The position numbers and the translations under genes were made by a program. Below the pieces are notes generated by a model. The model worked only from the letters and a program-made list of their open reading frames with translations, made no database searches and had not been told where the DNA came from. A stretch of 64,000 nucleotides of DNA, taken from contig CACZAD010000020.1 of assembly GCA_902779055.1 (NCBI GenBank), forward strand, positions 1 through 64,000, written 5' to 3'. Shown piece after piece: positions 1 to 7,989 of the stretch. Origin of the DNA: Fibrobacter succinogenes. Lineage in GTDB: Bacteria; Fibrobacterota; Fibrobacteria; Fibrobacterales; Fibrobacteraceae. Positions within the stretch are counted from its first letter, which is position 1. Every line of letters begins with the position of its first letter.

Positions 1-1071
1 CATGCCGAAAGCCTGGATGAGGCTGTCTTCGGCCGGGTAGAGTTCCTTGGCCTTCAGCAAGTTGTGGAGCTTGATTTCGGAAACGTCGAGGTTACCCGGA
101 ACCACGACCGTGATGAGCTTGCCTTCGAAGTCAAAGAACACGCACTTGGCGGTGGATTCTGCCGGGACGTTCAGGAACTTGGTGATTTCTTCGATGCTTT
201 CGCTGTTCGGTGTTGCGACCTTTTCGAGGGCTGCATTTTCGTCGCCCTTGAACGGCACGCGCTGGAACTTCGCGATTTCGCGGTTGGCCTGGTAGCCGCA
301 CTTTTTGCAGAGAATCAAGTAGTCTTCGCCGTTCGGAGTGTCGAGCATGAATTCGTGAGCGACCTTACCGCCCATAATGCCGGTATCGCTCTGCACCACC
401 ACCGGTTCAATGCCCACGCGGCGGTAGATGCGCAGGTAAGCGTCATATTCTTCCTGGTAGTGACGATCCAGGTCTTCCTGGCTGGTGTGGAAGCTGTAGG
501 CATCCTTCATCAGGAATTCGCGGACGCGGATAAGGCCGCCGCGGGCACGGGCTTCGTCACGGTACTTGGTCTTGAACTGGTAGAGCATCACCGGCAGCTG
601 CTTGTAGCTGTTGAGCACGTAGCGCACGAGGTCCGTCATGGCTTCTTCGTGCGTCATGGCGAGCACCATGTTGTGGTTGTTGCGGTCCTTGAAGCGCAGG
701 AGTTCTTCGCCAATGGCCTGGTAACGGCCAGATTCGCTCCAGAGTTCAGCGGTCTGCACCACCGGCAAATCGACCTCGATTCCGCCAATCTTGTTCATTT
801 CTTCGCGGATGATGTTCACGATCTTCTGGATAACGCGTTCAGCCGTCTGCACCACAGGCAAATCCACTTCGATACCGCCAATCTTGTTCATTTCTTCGCG
901 GATGATGTTCGTAATCTTCTGAATCACGCGGAAGCCCATCGGCATCATGGAGTAGATACCGGTAGAAACTGGCTTGATGTAACCACCGCGCATGAGGAAG
1001 ATGTGGGAGGGCATAGTGGCATCGCTCGGCGTTTCGCGGAGCGTTACGTAGAAGTACTTGGAGAGTTTCAT
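1..1071 (-). CDS. proS: Prolyl-tRNA synthetase, N-terminal part (runs off left edge)
   Basis: Class II aminoacyl-tRNA synthetase that charges tRNA-Pro. 357 codons are visible from the ATG at 1071; the C-terminus lies outside the window. The start MKLSKYFYVTLRETPSDA, the THEEAMTDLVR segment and the motif 2 region (KYRDEARARGGLIRVREFLM) are typical of bacterial ProS. The last visible part (from about residue 245, FQRVPFKGDENAALEKVATP) looks like the start of the bacterial INS editing domain. Odd feature: residues 48-78 are repeated as residues 79-109, so the motif 1 helix and strand occur twice before the usual ELWSESGRY. The reading frame stays open through the duplication. Identity is certain; whether the duplicated form is fully active is unknown. 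Confidence 0.95.
   Translation of the reverse strand, partial: MKLSKYFYVTLRETPSDATMPSHIFLMRGGYIKPVSTGIYSMMPMGFRVIQKITNIIREEMNKIGGIEVDLPVVQTAERVIQKIVNIIREEMNKIGGIEVDLPVVQTAELWSESGRYQAIGEELLRFKDRNNHNMVLAMTHEEAMTDLVRYVLNSYKQLPVMLYQFKTKYRDEARARGGLIRVREFLMKDAYSFHTSQEDLDRHYQEEYDAYLRIYRRVGIEPVVVQSDTGIMGGKVAHEFMLDTPNGEDYLILCKKCGYQANREIAKFQRVPFKGDENAALEKVATPNSESIEEITKFLNVPAESTAKCVFFDFEGKLITVVVPGNLDVSEIKLHNLLKAKELYPAEDSLIQAFGM
745..930 (-). repeat. 93-bp in-frame tandem duplication inside proS
   Basis: Two adjacent 93-bp units (838-930 and 745-837, gene order) each encode the 31 residues that run from RVIQKI to VVQTAE. The protein copies differ at one residue (Thr54 against Val85). The DNA copies differ at about eight positions, nearly all synonymous, so this is neither a fresh duplication nor a simple assembly echo. 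Confidence 0.93.
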
Positions 1072-1129
1072 TGTAATGACCTTTTAAAATTTTACGGCGT
1101 AAATTTAGCTTTTTTTGTATTTTGCAGTT

Positions 1130-2233
1130 ATGGAATTGATAAATAAGTTGCGACAAAAAGCAGCCGTTCAAAAGATGGAAAAGTTTTTCCCGGCGATAGC
1201 GTTTTTAGGCGGTTTCAGTTGGGACTCGTTAACGATAGGGAGTAAGGTTTATGATTCGGATCTCATCTTCTTGTCGTTCTATTTTTTGTTGGCTTTGGTT
1301 TCCATTTATTTCATCGCCACACGAACGTCCGCAGAAGTAAGCGAAGCTCCATTCTTGCAAAAATTCCTAAGCCGGGAATGGCTGCCAGAATGGATTGACC
1401 GACTGACTTGGGTCGTGCAGTTCTGCTATGGAAACCTCTATAGCGCACTCGTCATTTGCTATTTCAAAAGTTCAGGTTCCATAGCCTCGTTCGTCATTGT
1501 GCTGCTGTTGGCAAGCCTCCTTGTGGGTAACGAATTCCTGAAAGAGAAGTACGAAAAATTTGGCGTAAGCCTTGCTTTTTTCTGCTTGCTCGGGACGATG
1601 TTCTTTAACTTCTTGATACCTCACTTGGTGCATGGAATGGGGACGTTCTGGTTCTTTTTCAGCACGCTCCTGTCCGTTGGAATATGTTATTTACTTTGGC
1701 TGAAATCAGCCCGTAGCAGGCGCACTATGATTGCGCCAGTCGCTATAAGTTTAGCCCTGTCCATTGCCTACATTGCAAACTGGATTGCTCCGGTTCCATT
1801 GGTTTTAAAGCAGCAAATTGTCTGCAAAAACTTTGACCGAGAAACTTATTCGTGCGATGCCGACAGACTGGATTTCTGGCAACGCAGCGGATTCAAGACA
1901 GCCTCCATCCATAAGGACGAAGGCGAAGAGATCTATTTCATGTCGTCGGTTTACGCCCCAGCAGAACTCAAGGCTCCCATTGAGTTCCGTTGGTATTATA
2001 TGGATCCCGTCGCCAAAAAATTTGTAATCACCGATAAAATAACATCGCAAAGGATGGTCATCAAAGGCGGTCGCGATCACGGTTACCGCAGCTATTCCAA
2101 AAAGAAAAATATCCCAACAGGAACCTACCGCGTAGAAACGGCCTATAAAGACGGAGCCGTAATTGGGGCCGAAATATTCAAAGTGGTCGAAGGGATGCCC
2201 AAACAAGGGTTTGTCCGTGACTCTTTGCGCTAA
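1130..2233 (+). CDS. Multi-pass membrane protein with C-terminal DUF2914 domain
   Basis: 367 residues from the ATG at 1130; a TTG at 1115 is possible but no Shine-Dalgarno is visible for either. Roughly the first 230 residues hold several hydrophobic segments (for example FLSFYFLLALVSIYFIA, FVIVLLLASLLVG, VAISLALSIAYIANWIA), suggesting an inner-membrane protein. The last 80 residues fit the DUF2914 pattern: an aromatic strand (IEFRWYYMD), a GGRDHGYRSYSKKKNIPTG core and a final strand pair (TYRVETAYKDG, EIFKVVEG). No function is known to me for this family. It is divergent from proS with a gap of 58 bp, so the promoters overlap. Confidence 0.75.
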   Translation: MELINKLRQKAAVQKMEKFFPAIAFLGGFSWDSLTIGSKVYDSDLIFLSFYFLLALVSIYFIATRTSAEVSEAPFLQKFLSREWLPEWIDRLTWVVQFCYGNLYSALVICYFKSSGSIASFVIVLLLASLLVGNEFLKEKYEKFGVSLAFFCLLGTMFFNFLIPHLVHGMGTFWFFFSTLLSVGICYLLWLKSARSRRTMIAPVAISLALSIAYIANWIAPVPLVLKQQIVCKNFDRETYSCDADRLDFWQRSGFKTASIHKDEGEEIYFMSSVYAPAELKAPIEFRWYYMDPVAKKFVITDKITSQRMVIKGGRDHGYRSYSKKKNIPTGTYRVETAYKDGAVIGAEIFKVVEGMPKQGFVRDSLR

Positions 2234-2327
2234 AATTTCGACTCTTTAAAAAGAAAATATGCTATATTAAACCCCGAAATGGGAACGATGCATTCCCAAT
2301 GATTTTTGACTTTAAGGAGTCTATTCA

Positions 2328-3641
2328 ATGAAACTGAAAAAAATTGCACTTGGCGCTGCAGCACTTGCACTCGTTGCCTGTAGCGAAGCCCAGAAACCGG
2401 TTGCTAAAGTCGCTGCTATTACCCCAAATTCTACAGATGACCAAAAGTTCGCCTATATGCTTGGCGCTCAGTTTGGTATCCAGAACTTTTCTAACCTCCC
2501 GATGCGTACGGGACTTGGCATTGACGAAGATGTCGTCGTCCAGGCTTTCCGCGATGTCATTGGCAATTTCAACGATTCTACGGTCAAAGTGCAGCTGATC
2601 CCGGATTCCCTTGCTGCAGTTAGCGGACGTATCCAGCAGAATATGCAGATGCGCTATATCAAGACCCGTCCGGACACTAGCGTCACCAAGGGTATGACCG
2701 ACGAACAGATTCGCGCTTACGCCGATTCTCTCGAAAAGGCTCAGCCGATTACGGAAGCTCCGGCTGTAAAGAACGAAGCCGTCAAGCTCGGAGCCGATGC
2801 ATCGGAACAGCAGAAGTATTCTTACCTCATCGGTGTGCAGTTCGGTAACCAGTTCTACAACATCGGTCGCCAGTTCCAGACCGAATTTGACGCCGACTAC
2901 TTCGTACTCGGTGTTCGCGATGCAGGCAAAAAGGTTCGCGACACGACGTTTACGATGGTTCTCCCGGATGACACACTCAAGGCCGTGGGCAACCGCTACA
3001 CCGAAAAGATGAAAACGATCCGTGACGAAATGGTCAAGAAGCAGCAGGTCGAAGAAGAAAAGCTCAAGGCCGAAGTTGCCTCTCTCCGTGGCGATACGCT
3101 TGCAAACGGTATGCCTGCCAAGATGAACTTCAAGGTGAAGGCCACCGGCATCACGACTAAGGACGAAGACCTCAGCGCCTACGCTGGCAAGCCGCTTATG
3201 ATGTTCTACTTCTCGGCTACTTGCGGACACTGCGCTCATGCTGCCCCGCAGATCCTTGAAATCGCAAAGGCTTTTGCCCCCAAGGGTCTCACGACCGTTT
3301 CTGTCGCTAGTGGCGGAAACAACAAGCCGGGCATTCGTCGCTTTATCGACGATGCGAAGTTCGACGAAACCATCAATGTCGTTTGGGACGAAACTCGCCA
3401 GTTCGGTGAACTCTACAGCGACGGCTACGTTCCGAAGGTCTACCTCGTGAATCCGGACGGCACCTACAAGCAGTATGTCGCTTTCGAACGCGAAAAGGAT
3501 GACCTGAAGAAGGAAATCGAAGAACTCCTCAACGGCAAGAACGTTGAATGGAAGATCGAAGTCAAGCCAGCTGCGGATTCTGCCAAGGCTCCGGAAGCAA
3601 AGCCGGAAACCAAGCCCGCCAAGGCTAAGGCCAAGAAGTAA
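2328..3641 (+). CDS. Lipoprotein with two FKBP_N-like domains and a C-terminal thioredoxin-like domain
   Basis: 437 residues. A lipoprotein signal is clear (MKLKKIALGAAALALVAC, lipobox LVAC, Cys18). Two related helical segments, DDQKFAYMLGAQFG near residue 43 and EQQKYSYLIGVQFG near residue 161, match the N-terminal dimerisation domain of FKBP-type prolyl isomerases. No FKBP catalytic domain follows. Instead residues about 260-410 form a TlpA/thioredoxin-like domain with a CGHC redox motif (FSATCGHCAHAAPQ, about residue 299) and a cis-Pro region (GYVPKVYLV). The tail is Ala/Lys/Pro-rich. Likely role (inference): a membrane-anchored periplasmic thiol oxidoreductase using the FKBP_N parts for dimerisation. 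A TATATT -10-like box lies near 2263. Confidence 0.8.
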   Translation: MKLKKIALGAAALALVACSEAQKPVAKVAAITPNSTDDQKFAYMLGAQFGIQNFSNLPMRTGLGIDEDVVVQAFRDVIGNFNDSTVKVQLIPDSLAAVSGRIQQNMQMRYIKTRPDTSVTKGMTDEQIRAYADSLEKAQPITEAPAVKNEAVKLGADASEQQKYSYLIGVQFGNQFYNIGRQFQTEFDADYFVLGVRDAGKKVRDTTFTMVLPDDTLKAVGNRYTEKMKTIRDEMVKKQQVEEEKLKAEVASLRGDTLANGMPAKMNFKVKATGITTKDEDLSAYAGKPLMMFYFSATCGHCAHAAPQILEIAKAFAPKGLTTVSVASGGNNKPGIRRFIDDAKFDETINVVWDETRQFGELYSDGYVPKVYLVNPDGTYKQYVAFEREKDDLKKEIEELLNGKNVEWKIEVKPAADSAKAPEAKPETKPAKAKAKK

Positions 3642-3658
3642 TCACCCTTTCATTTATG

Positions 3659-3690
3659 AAAACGCGTCCCGCTCGGGATGCGTTTTTTTT
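3659..3690 (+). terminator. Rho-independent terminator after the FKBP_N-thioredoxin gene
   Basis: A GC-rich stem (AAAACGC-TCCC paired with GGGA-GCGTTTT around a GCTC loop) is followed by a run of nine T. Confidence 0.85.
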
Positions 3691-3727
3691 TATAGCCGTA
3701 TTGATTCATATTTTTTAAATTTGGCGC

Positions 3728-5629
3728 ATGATTATCGCAGAATTTGATGTCGTTGTCGTCGGAGGCGGTCACGCCGGAATTGAAGCAACTCATGCAGCAT
3801 GGAAGATCGGAGTCAAAACCGCCATGCTCACGATGGACTTGAAGGCCATCGGCAGGATGTCTTGCAACCCGGCGGTCGGCGGTGTGGCCAAGGGCCAGAT
3901 CGTTCGCGACATTGATGCTCTAGGCGGCCTCATGGGCCTGTTGACCGACAAGGCCGGCATCCAGTTCCGCATGCTCAATATGAGCAAGGGCCCCGCTGTT
4001 TGGGGACCGCGAGCACAGTGCGACATGAAGTATTACAGCGAAGTTGCCCGCGAGACGATGGAAAGCTTACCGGGACTTACGCTGATCCAGGGCGAACTCG
4101 CATCGTTCGAACGTATGAACGACGGCCGACTGGAACTTACGCTCTTGAATGGCGACCGCTACATCACACGTGCCCTCGTCATTACCAGCGGAACATTCCT
4201 TGCCTCCAAGATGTTCACCGGGCTTGAAACGAGCATCGGTGGGCGAGTGGGCGAGCCGAGTGCAGACAAGCTTTCGGAATGCCTTGCAAAGAACGGCATC
4301 CGCTTGCGCCGCCTCAAGACAGGAACGCCGAGCCGACTCGACCCGGATTCCATCGACTTTAACGAATGCGACGTGCAGCACGGCGACGATAAGCCGTGGC
4401 CGATGAGCGACCGTCATTTTGACGAAAACGGAACGCCGGACCACTTCTGGGGCGACCAAGTCAATAAGTTTATCCGCAACGATTGCGTCTGCTGGATTAC
4501 GCGCACGAACATCAAGACGCACGACATTCTGCGCAGTGGCTTCAAGGATAGCCCGATGTTCAGCGGCCGTATCCACGGCAAGGGCCCGCGCTACTGCCCG
4601 AGTATCGAAGACAAGATCAACCGTTTTGGCGACCGCGACGGGCACCAGCTGTTCCTCGAACCGGAACAGGCTGACATCGGGCGCGTGTACATCAACGGCT
4701 TCAGTTCTAGCTTGCCGGCAGACATCCAGCTTGCCGCCATCCACACAATTCCAGGCCTTACCCGCGCAAAAGTTTTGCAGATCGGTTACGCCGTCGAATA
4801 CGATTCCGTGGACGCCACGCAGCTTTACCCGACGTTCGAATGCAAGAATGTTCCGGGTCTCTACTTTGCAGGCCAGGTCTGCGGCACGAGCGGTTATGAA
4901 GAAGCGGCTGGGCAGGGGCTCATGGCAGGTATCAACGCAGCACTCAAGGTCAAGGGCGAGGAACCGTTCATTCTCGGACGCTCCGAAAGCTACCTCGGCG
5001 TGATGGTCGATGACCTCGTGAATATTTTGCTCGACGAACCGTACCGTATGTTCACCAGCCGTGCCGAATACCGTCTGTTCCTCCGCAGCGACAACGCCGA
5101 AATGCGCCTCAAGGAAAAGGCTCGCAAGATCGGCATGATCAGTGACCGCGACTGGTTCGATTGGGATCGCCGCAAGAACCTCATGGCCGACCTCAAGACG
5201 AAATTTACAGAAACCTCTGCCACGCCAGAAGAAGCAAACGCTATCCTCGAAGCCGGTGGTCAGGCGCTTGCCTCCGAACGCACCCGCTGGATCAACGTAC
5301 TCCGCCGTCCGGGAATCGATCCCGAAACGTTCTTCAAGGTGGCCGCTCCTGACGCCAAAATCACGCGTCGTGACCAGTGGTATATGTATGCCGAAGAGCT
5401 TTATGCCGGGTTCTTCGACCGTCAGGAACGCGAAATCGACGACCAGAAGAAGATGGAAAAGGTCAAGCTCTCGCCGGACTTCGATTATATGTCCATTACG
5501 GCCATCAGTATCGAAAGCCGCCAGCGCCTCAACGCCCACAAGCCACTTACGCTTGGGCAGGCAAGCCGCGTGCCCGGAGTACGCCCCGCAGACATCACTG
5601 TCCTCGCGCATTGGCTGGAGAATCACTAA
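3728..5629 (+). CDS. mnmG: tRNA uridine-5-carboxymethylaminomethyl modification enzyme MnmG (GidA)
   Basis: FAD- and NADH-dependent partner of MnmE that modifies wobble uridine 34 of several tRNAs. 633 residues, the usual length. The N-terminal dinucleotide-binding motif is VVVGGGHAGIEATHAA (about residues 8-23), followed by the family segment SCNPAVGGVAKGQIVRDIDA. GPRYCPSIEDKI and PGLYFAGQVCGTSGYEEAAG, both family signatures, follow. The C-terminal helical domain ends with a Leu/Arg-rich segment (RQRLNAHKPLTLGQASRVPG) as expected. The ATG at 3728 gives the canonical N-terminus. Confidence 0.97.
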   Translation: MIIAEFDVVVVGGGHAGIEATHAAWKIGVKTAMLTMDLKAIGRMSCNPAVGGVAKGQIVRDIDALGGLMGLLTDKAGIQFRMLNMSKGPAVWGPRAQCDMKYYSEVARETMESLPGLTLIQGELASFERMNDGRLELTLLNGDRYITRALVITSGTFLASKMFTGLETSIGGRVGEPSADKLSECLAKNGIRLRRLKTGTPSRLDPDSIDFNECDVQHGDDKPWPMSDRHFDENGTPDHFWGDQVNKFIRNDCVCWITRTNIKTHDILRSGFKDSPMFSGRIHGKGPRYCPSIEDKINRFGDRDGHQLFLEPEQADIGRVYINGFSSSLPADIQLAAIHTIPGLTRAKVLQIGYAVEYDSVDATQLYPTFECKNVPGLYFAGQVCGTSGYEEAAGQGLMAGINAALKVKGEEPFILGRSESYLGVMVDDLVNILLDEPYRMFTSRAEYRLFLRSDNAEMRLKEKARKIGMISDRDWFDWDRRKNLMADLKTKFTETSATPEEANAILEAGGQALASERTRWINVLRRPGIDPETFFKVAAPDAKITRRDQWYMYAEELYAGFFDRQEREIDDQKKMEKVKLSPDFDYMSITAISIESRQRLNAHKPLTLGQASRVPGVRPADITVLAHWLENH

Positions 5630-5704
5630 CCCTCACTTGCTTTTTCTCGATTTTTTACTATCTTTGCGCCGTCATCATTAAACAATTTTCCAAGAGGTAT
5701 ATTT

Positions 5705-6013
5705 ATGGCAGAAGAAGCAGAAGTCAAATCCACAGAAGAAGTTAAGCCTCAGGAAACAAAATCCCAAGAAAAATCTCAAGTAAAGAAGGCTCCGTCCAAG
5801 AAGAAGCGTCCGTTCAACGGTAAGCGCAAGGGTGGTGCTCCTGCTGCTGCTAAGAAGCCGGCTGTCTTTAGTGATTCCCTGGAAGATCGTTTCCCCAACC
5901 TTGCTGCAAAGCTCAAGAAGTCCATCGAAGATGGCATCAAGCAGAAGATCAAGGATGCACAGAACGATCCGAAGGTCAAGGCCGCCTCTAAGAAATTCGC
6001 TGAAGAAAAGTAA
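5705..6013 (+). CDS. Small Lys/Ala-rich basic protein, function unknown
   Basis: 102 residues with an AAGAGG ribosome binding site ahead of the ATG. The first half is unstructured and very rich in Lys, Glu and Ala (KKAPSKKKRPFNGKRKGG, then AAAKKPA). The second half looks helical (DSLEDRFPNLAAKLKKSIED). I recognise no domain. The composition suggests nucleic-acid or ribosome binding, but that is only an inference. It is flanked by its own -10-like box (TATCTT, about 5660) and a terminator, so it looks like a single-gene transcript. Confidence 0.7.
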   Translation: MAEEAEVKSTEEVKPQETKSQEKSQVKKAPSKKKRPFNGKRKGGAPAAAKKPAVFSDSLEDRFPNLAAKLKKSIEDGIKQKIKDAQNDPKVKAASKKFAEEK

Positions 6014-6034
6014 TTCTACTTCTTTAAAGTCTCT

Positions 6035-6064
6035 AAAAATGCTCCGCTCCGCGGGGCATTTTTG
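6035..6064 (+). terminator. Terminator after the Lys-rich protein gene
   Basis: Thirteen-base arms (AAAAATGCTCCGC and GCGGGGCATTTTT, one T-G wobble) flank a TCC loop and end in a T run. Confidence 0.88.
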
Positions 6065-6133
6065 CTTTTAGAAAAAGCGCGGCAACCGCCCTAGTTACTT
6101 GCCAAATACCCCTTCAATAGTTAACTTTATTAT

Positions 6134-6213
6134 GTCTACGGGAGCTCGTAAAACGGGCTGAGAGGAAGTTGGAAACTTCGACCGAACCTGATTTGGATAA
6201 TGCCAACGTAGGG
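6134..6213 (+). promoter_or_regulatory. TPP (THI-box) riboswitch
   Basis: The sequence carries the conserved TPP aptamer parts in order: CTACG (P1), GGGAGC, GGGCTGAGA, GACCGAACCTGAT, GGATAATGCCAACGTAGGGA. P1 pairs CTACG (6136-6140) with CGTAG (6207-6211). The 3' side of P1 abuts GGGAGG, the ribosome binding site of thiS, so ligand-stabilised P1 could directly limit translation initiation. It precedes thiS-thiF-thiG-thiH. Confidence 0.96.
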
Positions 6214-6221
6214 AGGTTCCA

Positions 6222-6428
6222 TTGAACTCAAATCCAGTCAAAATCAACGGTGAAGACGTCGCGGCCGCAGGCATGACCATTGCCGAATATTTGGCGTCCG
6301 CAAATTACGATACAAAGCGCATCGCCGTCGAACGCAATTTGGAAATCGTCCCCAAGGCTAAGTATGCCGAAGTAGTCCTCGAAGCAGGGGATGTCGTCGA
6401 AATTGTGAACTTTGTTGGAGGCGGGTGA
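6222..6428 (+). CDS. thiS: Sulfur carrier protein ThiS
   Basis: Ubiquitin-fold carrier that brings sulfur to thiazole synthase as a C-terminal thiocarboxylate. 68 residues, ending VNFVGGG, with the essential terminal Gly-Gly. The start is a TTG at 6222, set by a GGGAGG ribosome binding site six bases upstream that sits against the TPP riboswitch; there is no in-frame ATG near enough to replace it. The TGA stop overlaps the ATG of thiF by one base, so the two are translationally coupled. Confidence 0.93.
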   Translation: MNSNPVKINGEDVAAAGMTIAEYLASANYDTKRIAVERNLEIVPKAKYAEVVLEAGDVVEIVNFVGGG

Positions 6429-7072
6429 TGGAGTGCGTTCGAATCCCGAGCAGGGAAGAGTTCAGACGCGCACTCGTACAAAAGCAGGGCGAACAGATCA
6501 CCGAAAAACTGGCCCAGGCGACCGTAGCTATTTGTGGACTTGGCGGTCTTGGTTCGAACATTGCGATATGCCTTGCACGCGCGGGTGTCAAAAAATTGAT
6601 ACTCGTCGATTTTGATAACGTCGATGTGACAAACTTGCAAAGGCAGCAATTCAAGGCATCCCAAGTGGGCAAGCCCAAGAACATTGCTCTTGCCGAAAAC
6701 CTTAAGGAAATTGCACCGTACGTCGAACTTGAAAGCTTCAACGAAAAAGTCACTGAAGCGAATATCGACAAGTTCGTCAAAGACGCCGATATCGTATGCG
6801 AAGCGTTTGACAATCCCGAAGCGAAGTCGATGCTTGTAAACGAAGTCCTCGAAAAGTATCCGCAAAAGAATCTTGTTGCCGCCTCCGGAATGGCAGGCAC
6901 GGACGATGCGAATTCCATCAAGACGCGTAAGATTTCAAGACACTTTTACCTGTGCGGTGATGGCAAGAGCGACGTGACGAAAGGGCTCGAGCTGTTGGCC
7001 CCGCGGGTCATGGTTTGCGCAGCGCACCAGGCACTGACGATCATCCGGATCTTGTCCGGTCTAGAAGTTTAA
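6428..7072 (+). CDS. thiF: ThiS adenylyltransferase ThiF
   Basis: E1-like enzyme that adenylates the C-terminus of ThiS. 214 residues. The nucleotide-binding loop is [17 protein letters not shown] (about residues 35-51), followed by the acidic strand [19 protein letters not shown] with the conserved Asp/Asn/Arg/Gln set. [11 protein letters not shown] and a C-terminal ALTIIRIL helix fit short ThiF proteins of anaerobes. It starts inside the stop codon of thiS and lies 16 bp before thiG. Confidence 0.92.
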   Translation: MECVRIPSREEFRRALVQKQGEQITEKLAQATVAICGLGGLGSNIAICLARAGVKKLILVDFDNVDVTNLQRQQFKASQVGKPKNIALAENLKEIAPYVELESFNEKVTEANIDKFVKDADIVCEAFDNPEAKSMLVNEVLEKYPQKNLVAASGMAGTDDANSIKTRKISRHFYLCGDGKSDVTKGLELLAPRVMVCAAHQALTIIRILSGLEV

Positions 7073-7088
7073 CAAAAAGGAAGTTAAG

Positions 7089-7859
7089 ATGAACACTGAT
7101 AAACTCATCATTGGCGGTCATGAATTTGATTCTCGCTTTATCCTTGGTTCTGGAAAATACTCTCTCAAGCTGATCGAAGCTGCCGTCCACGATGCAGGCG
7201 CTCAGATTGTCACGCTTGCCGTCCGTCGCGCCAACACAAAGGAACACGAAAACATTCTCGACTACATTCCGAAAAACGTCACGCTCTTGCCGAATACATC
7301 GGGCGCTCGTAATGCCGAAGAAGCCGTCCGCATTGCAAGACTTTCCCGTGAACTCGGTTGCGGGGACTTCGTGAAAATCGAAATTATGCGCGACACCAAG
7401 TATCTGCTCCCGGACAATGCCGAAACCGTCAAGGCGACCGAAACGCTTGCCAAGGAAGGTTTTGTCGTGATGCCGTATATGTATCCGGATCTGAACGTGG
7501 CTCGCGACCTCGTGAATGCCGGTGCTGCCGCCGTCATGCCGCTTGCATCGCCGATCGGTTCGAACAAGGGCCTTTGCACAAGGGACTTCATCCAGATTTT
7601 GATCGACGAAATCGAACTCCCGATTATTGTGGATGCGGGTATCGGCAAACCGTCCGAAGCTTGTGCCGCAATGGAAATGGGTGCAGCCGCCATCATGGCC
7701 AATACCGCTCTTGCAACAGCAGGTGACCTCACGCAGATGGCTACTGCATTCAAGCTTGCGATTGAAGCAGGCCGTAAGGCTTATCTCGCCGGGCTTGGTC
7801 GTGTGCTTTCCCGTGGTGCATCCGCCTCTGACCCGCTGACAGGATTTTTACGAGATTAA
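7089..7859 (+). CDS. thiG: Thiazole synthase ThiG
   Basis: Forms the thiazole phosphate ring from 1-deoxy-xylulose 5-phosphate, ThiS thiocarboxylate and dehydroglycine. 256 residues, the family length. Conserved segments: [19 protein letters not shown] at the N-terminus, [35 protein letters not shown] with the Schiff-base Lys region, [14 protein letters not shown], and the phosphate-binding end [33 protein letters not shown] precedes the ATG. It belongs to the riboswitch-controlled operon. Confidence 0.97.
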   Translation: MNTDKLIIGGHEFDSRFILGSGKYSLKLIEAAVHDAGAQIVTLAVRRANTKEHENILDYIPKNVTLLPNTSGARNAEEAVRIARLSRELGCGDFVKIEIMRDTKYLLPDNAETVKATETLAKEGFVVMPYMYPDLNVARDLVNAGAAAVMPLASPIGSNKGLCTRDFIQILIDEIELPIIVDAGIGKPSEACAAMEMGAAAIMANTALATAGDLTQMATAFKLAIEAGRKAYLAGLGRVLSRGASASDPLTGFLRD

Positions 7860-7877
7860 ACAGTTGCGCCTTAAACT

Positions 7878-7951
7878 GTCATCCCGCACTTGTTGCGGGA
7901 TCTCCTTACGCAGTTTTAAATGGCGACCCCGTGACAGAGCACGGGGTGACA
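7878..7951 (+). repeat. Two REP-like palindromes between thiG and thiH
   Basis: The first (7878-7903) is TCATCCCGCA-N5-TGCGGGAT; the second (7926-7951) is ACCCCGT-N7-ACGGGGTGAC. The first is framed by a further inverted pair (TTAAACTG and CAGTTTTAA). Both have outer ends of the TCATCC/GGGTGAC type seen at other gene ends in the window. They could attenuate or stabilise the mRNA between thiG and thiH. Confidence 0.75.
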
Positions 7952-7989
7952 AATTAAAGAAAGAGTTAATAACGTATTAAGAATGAAAA

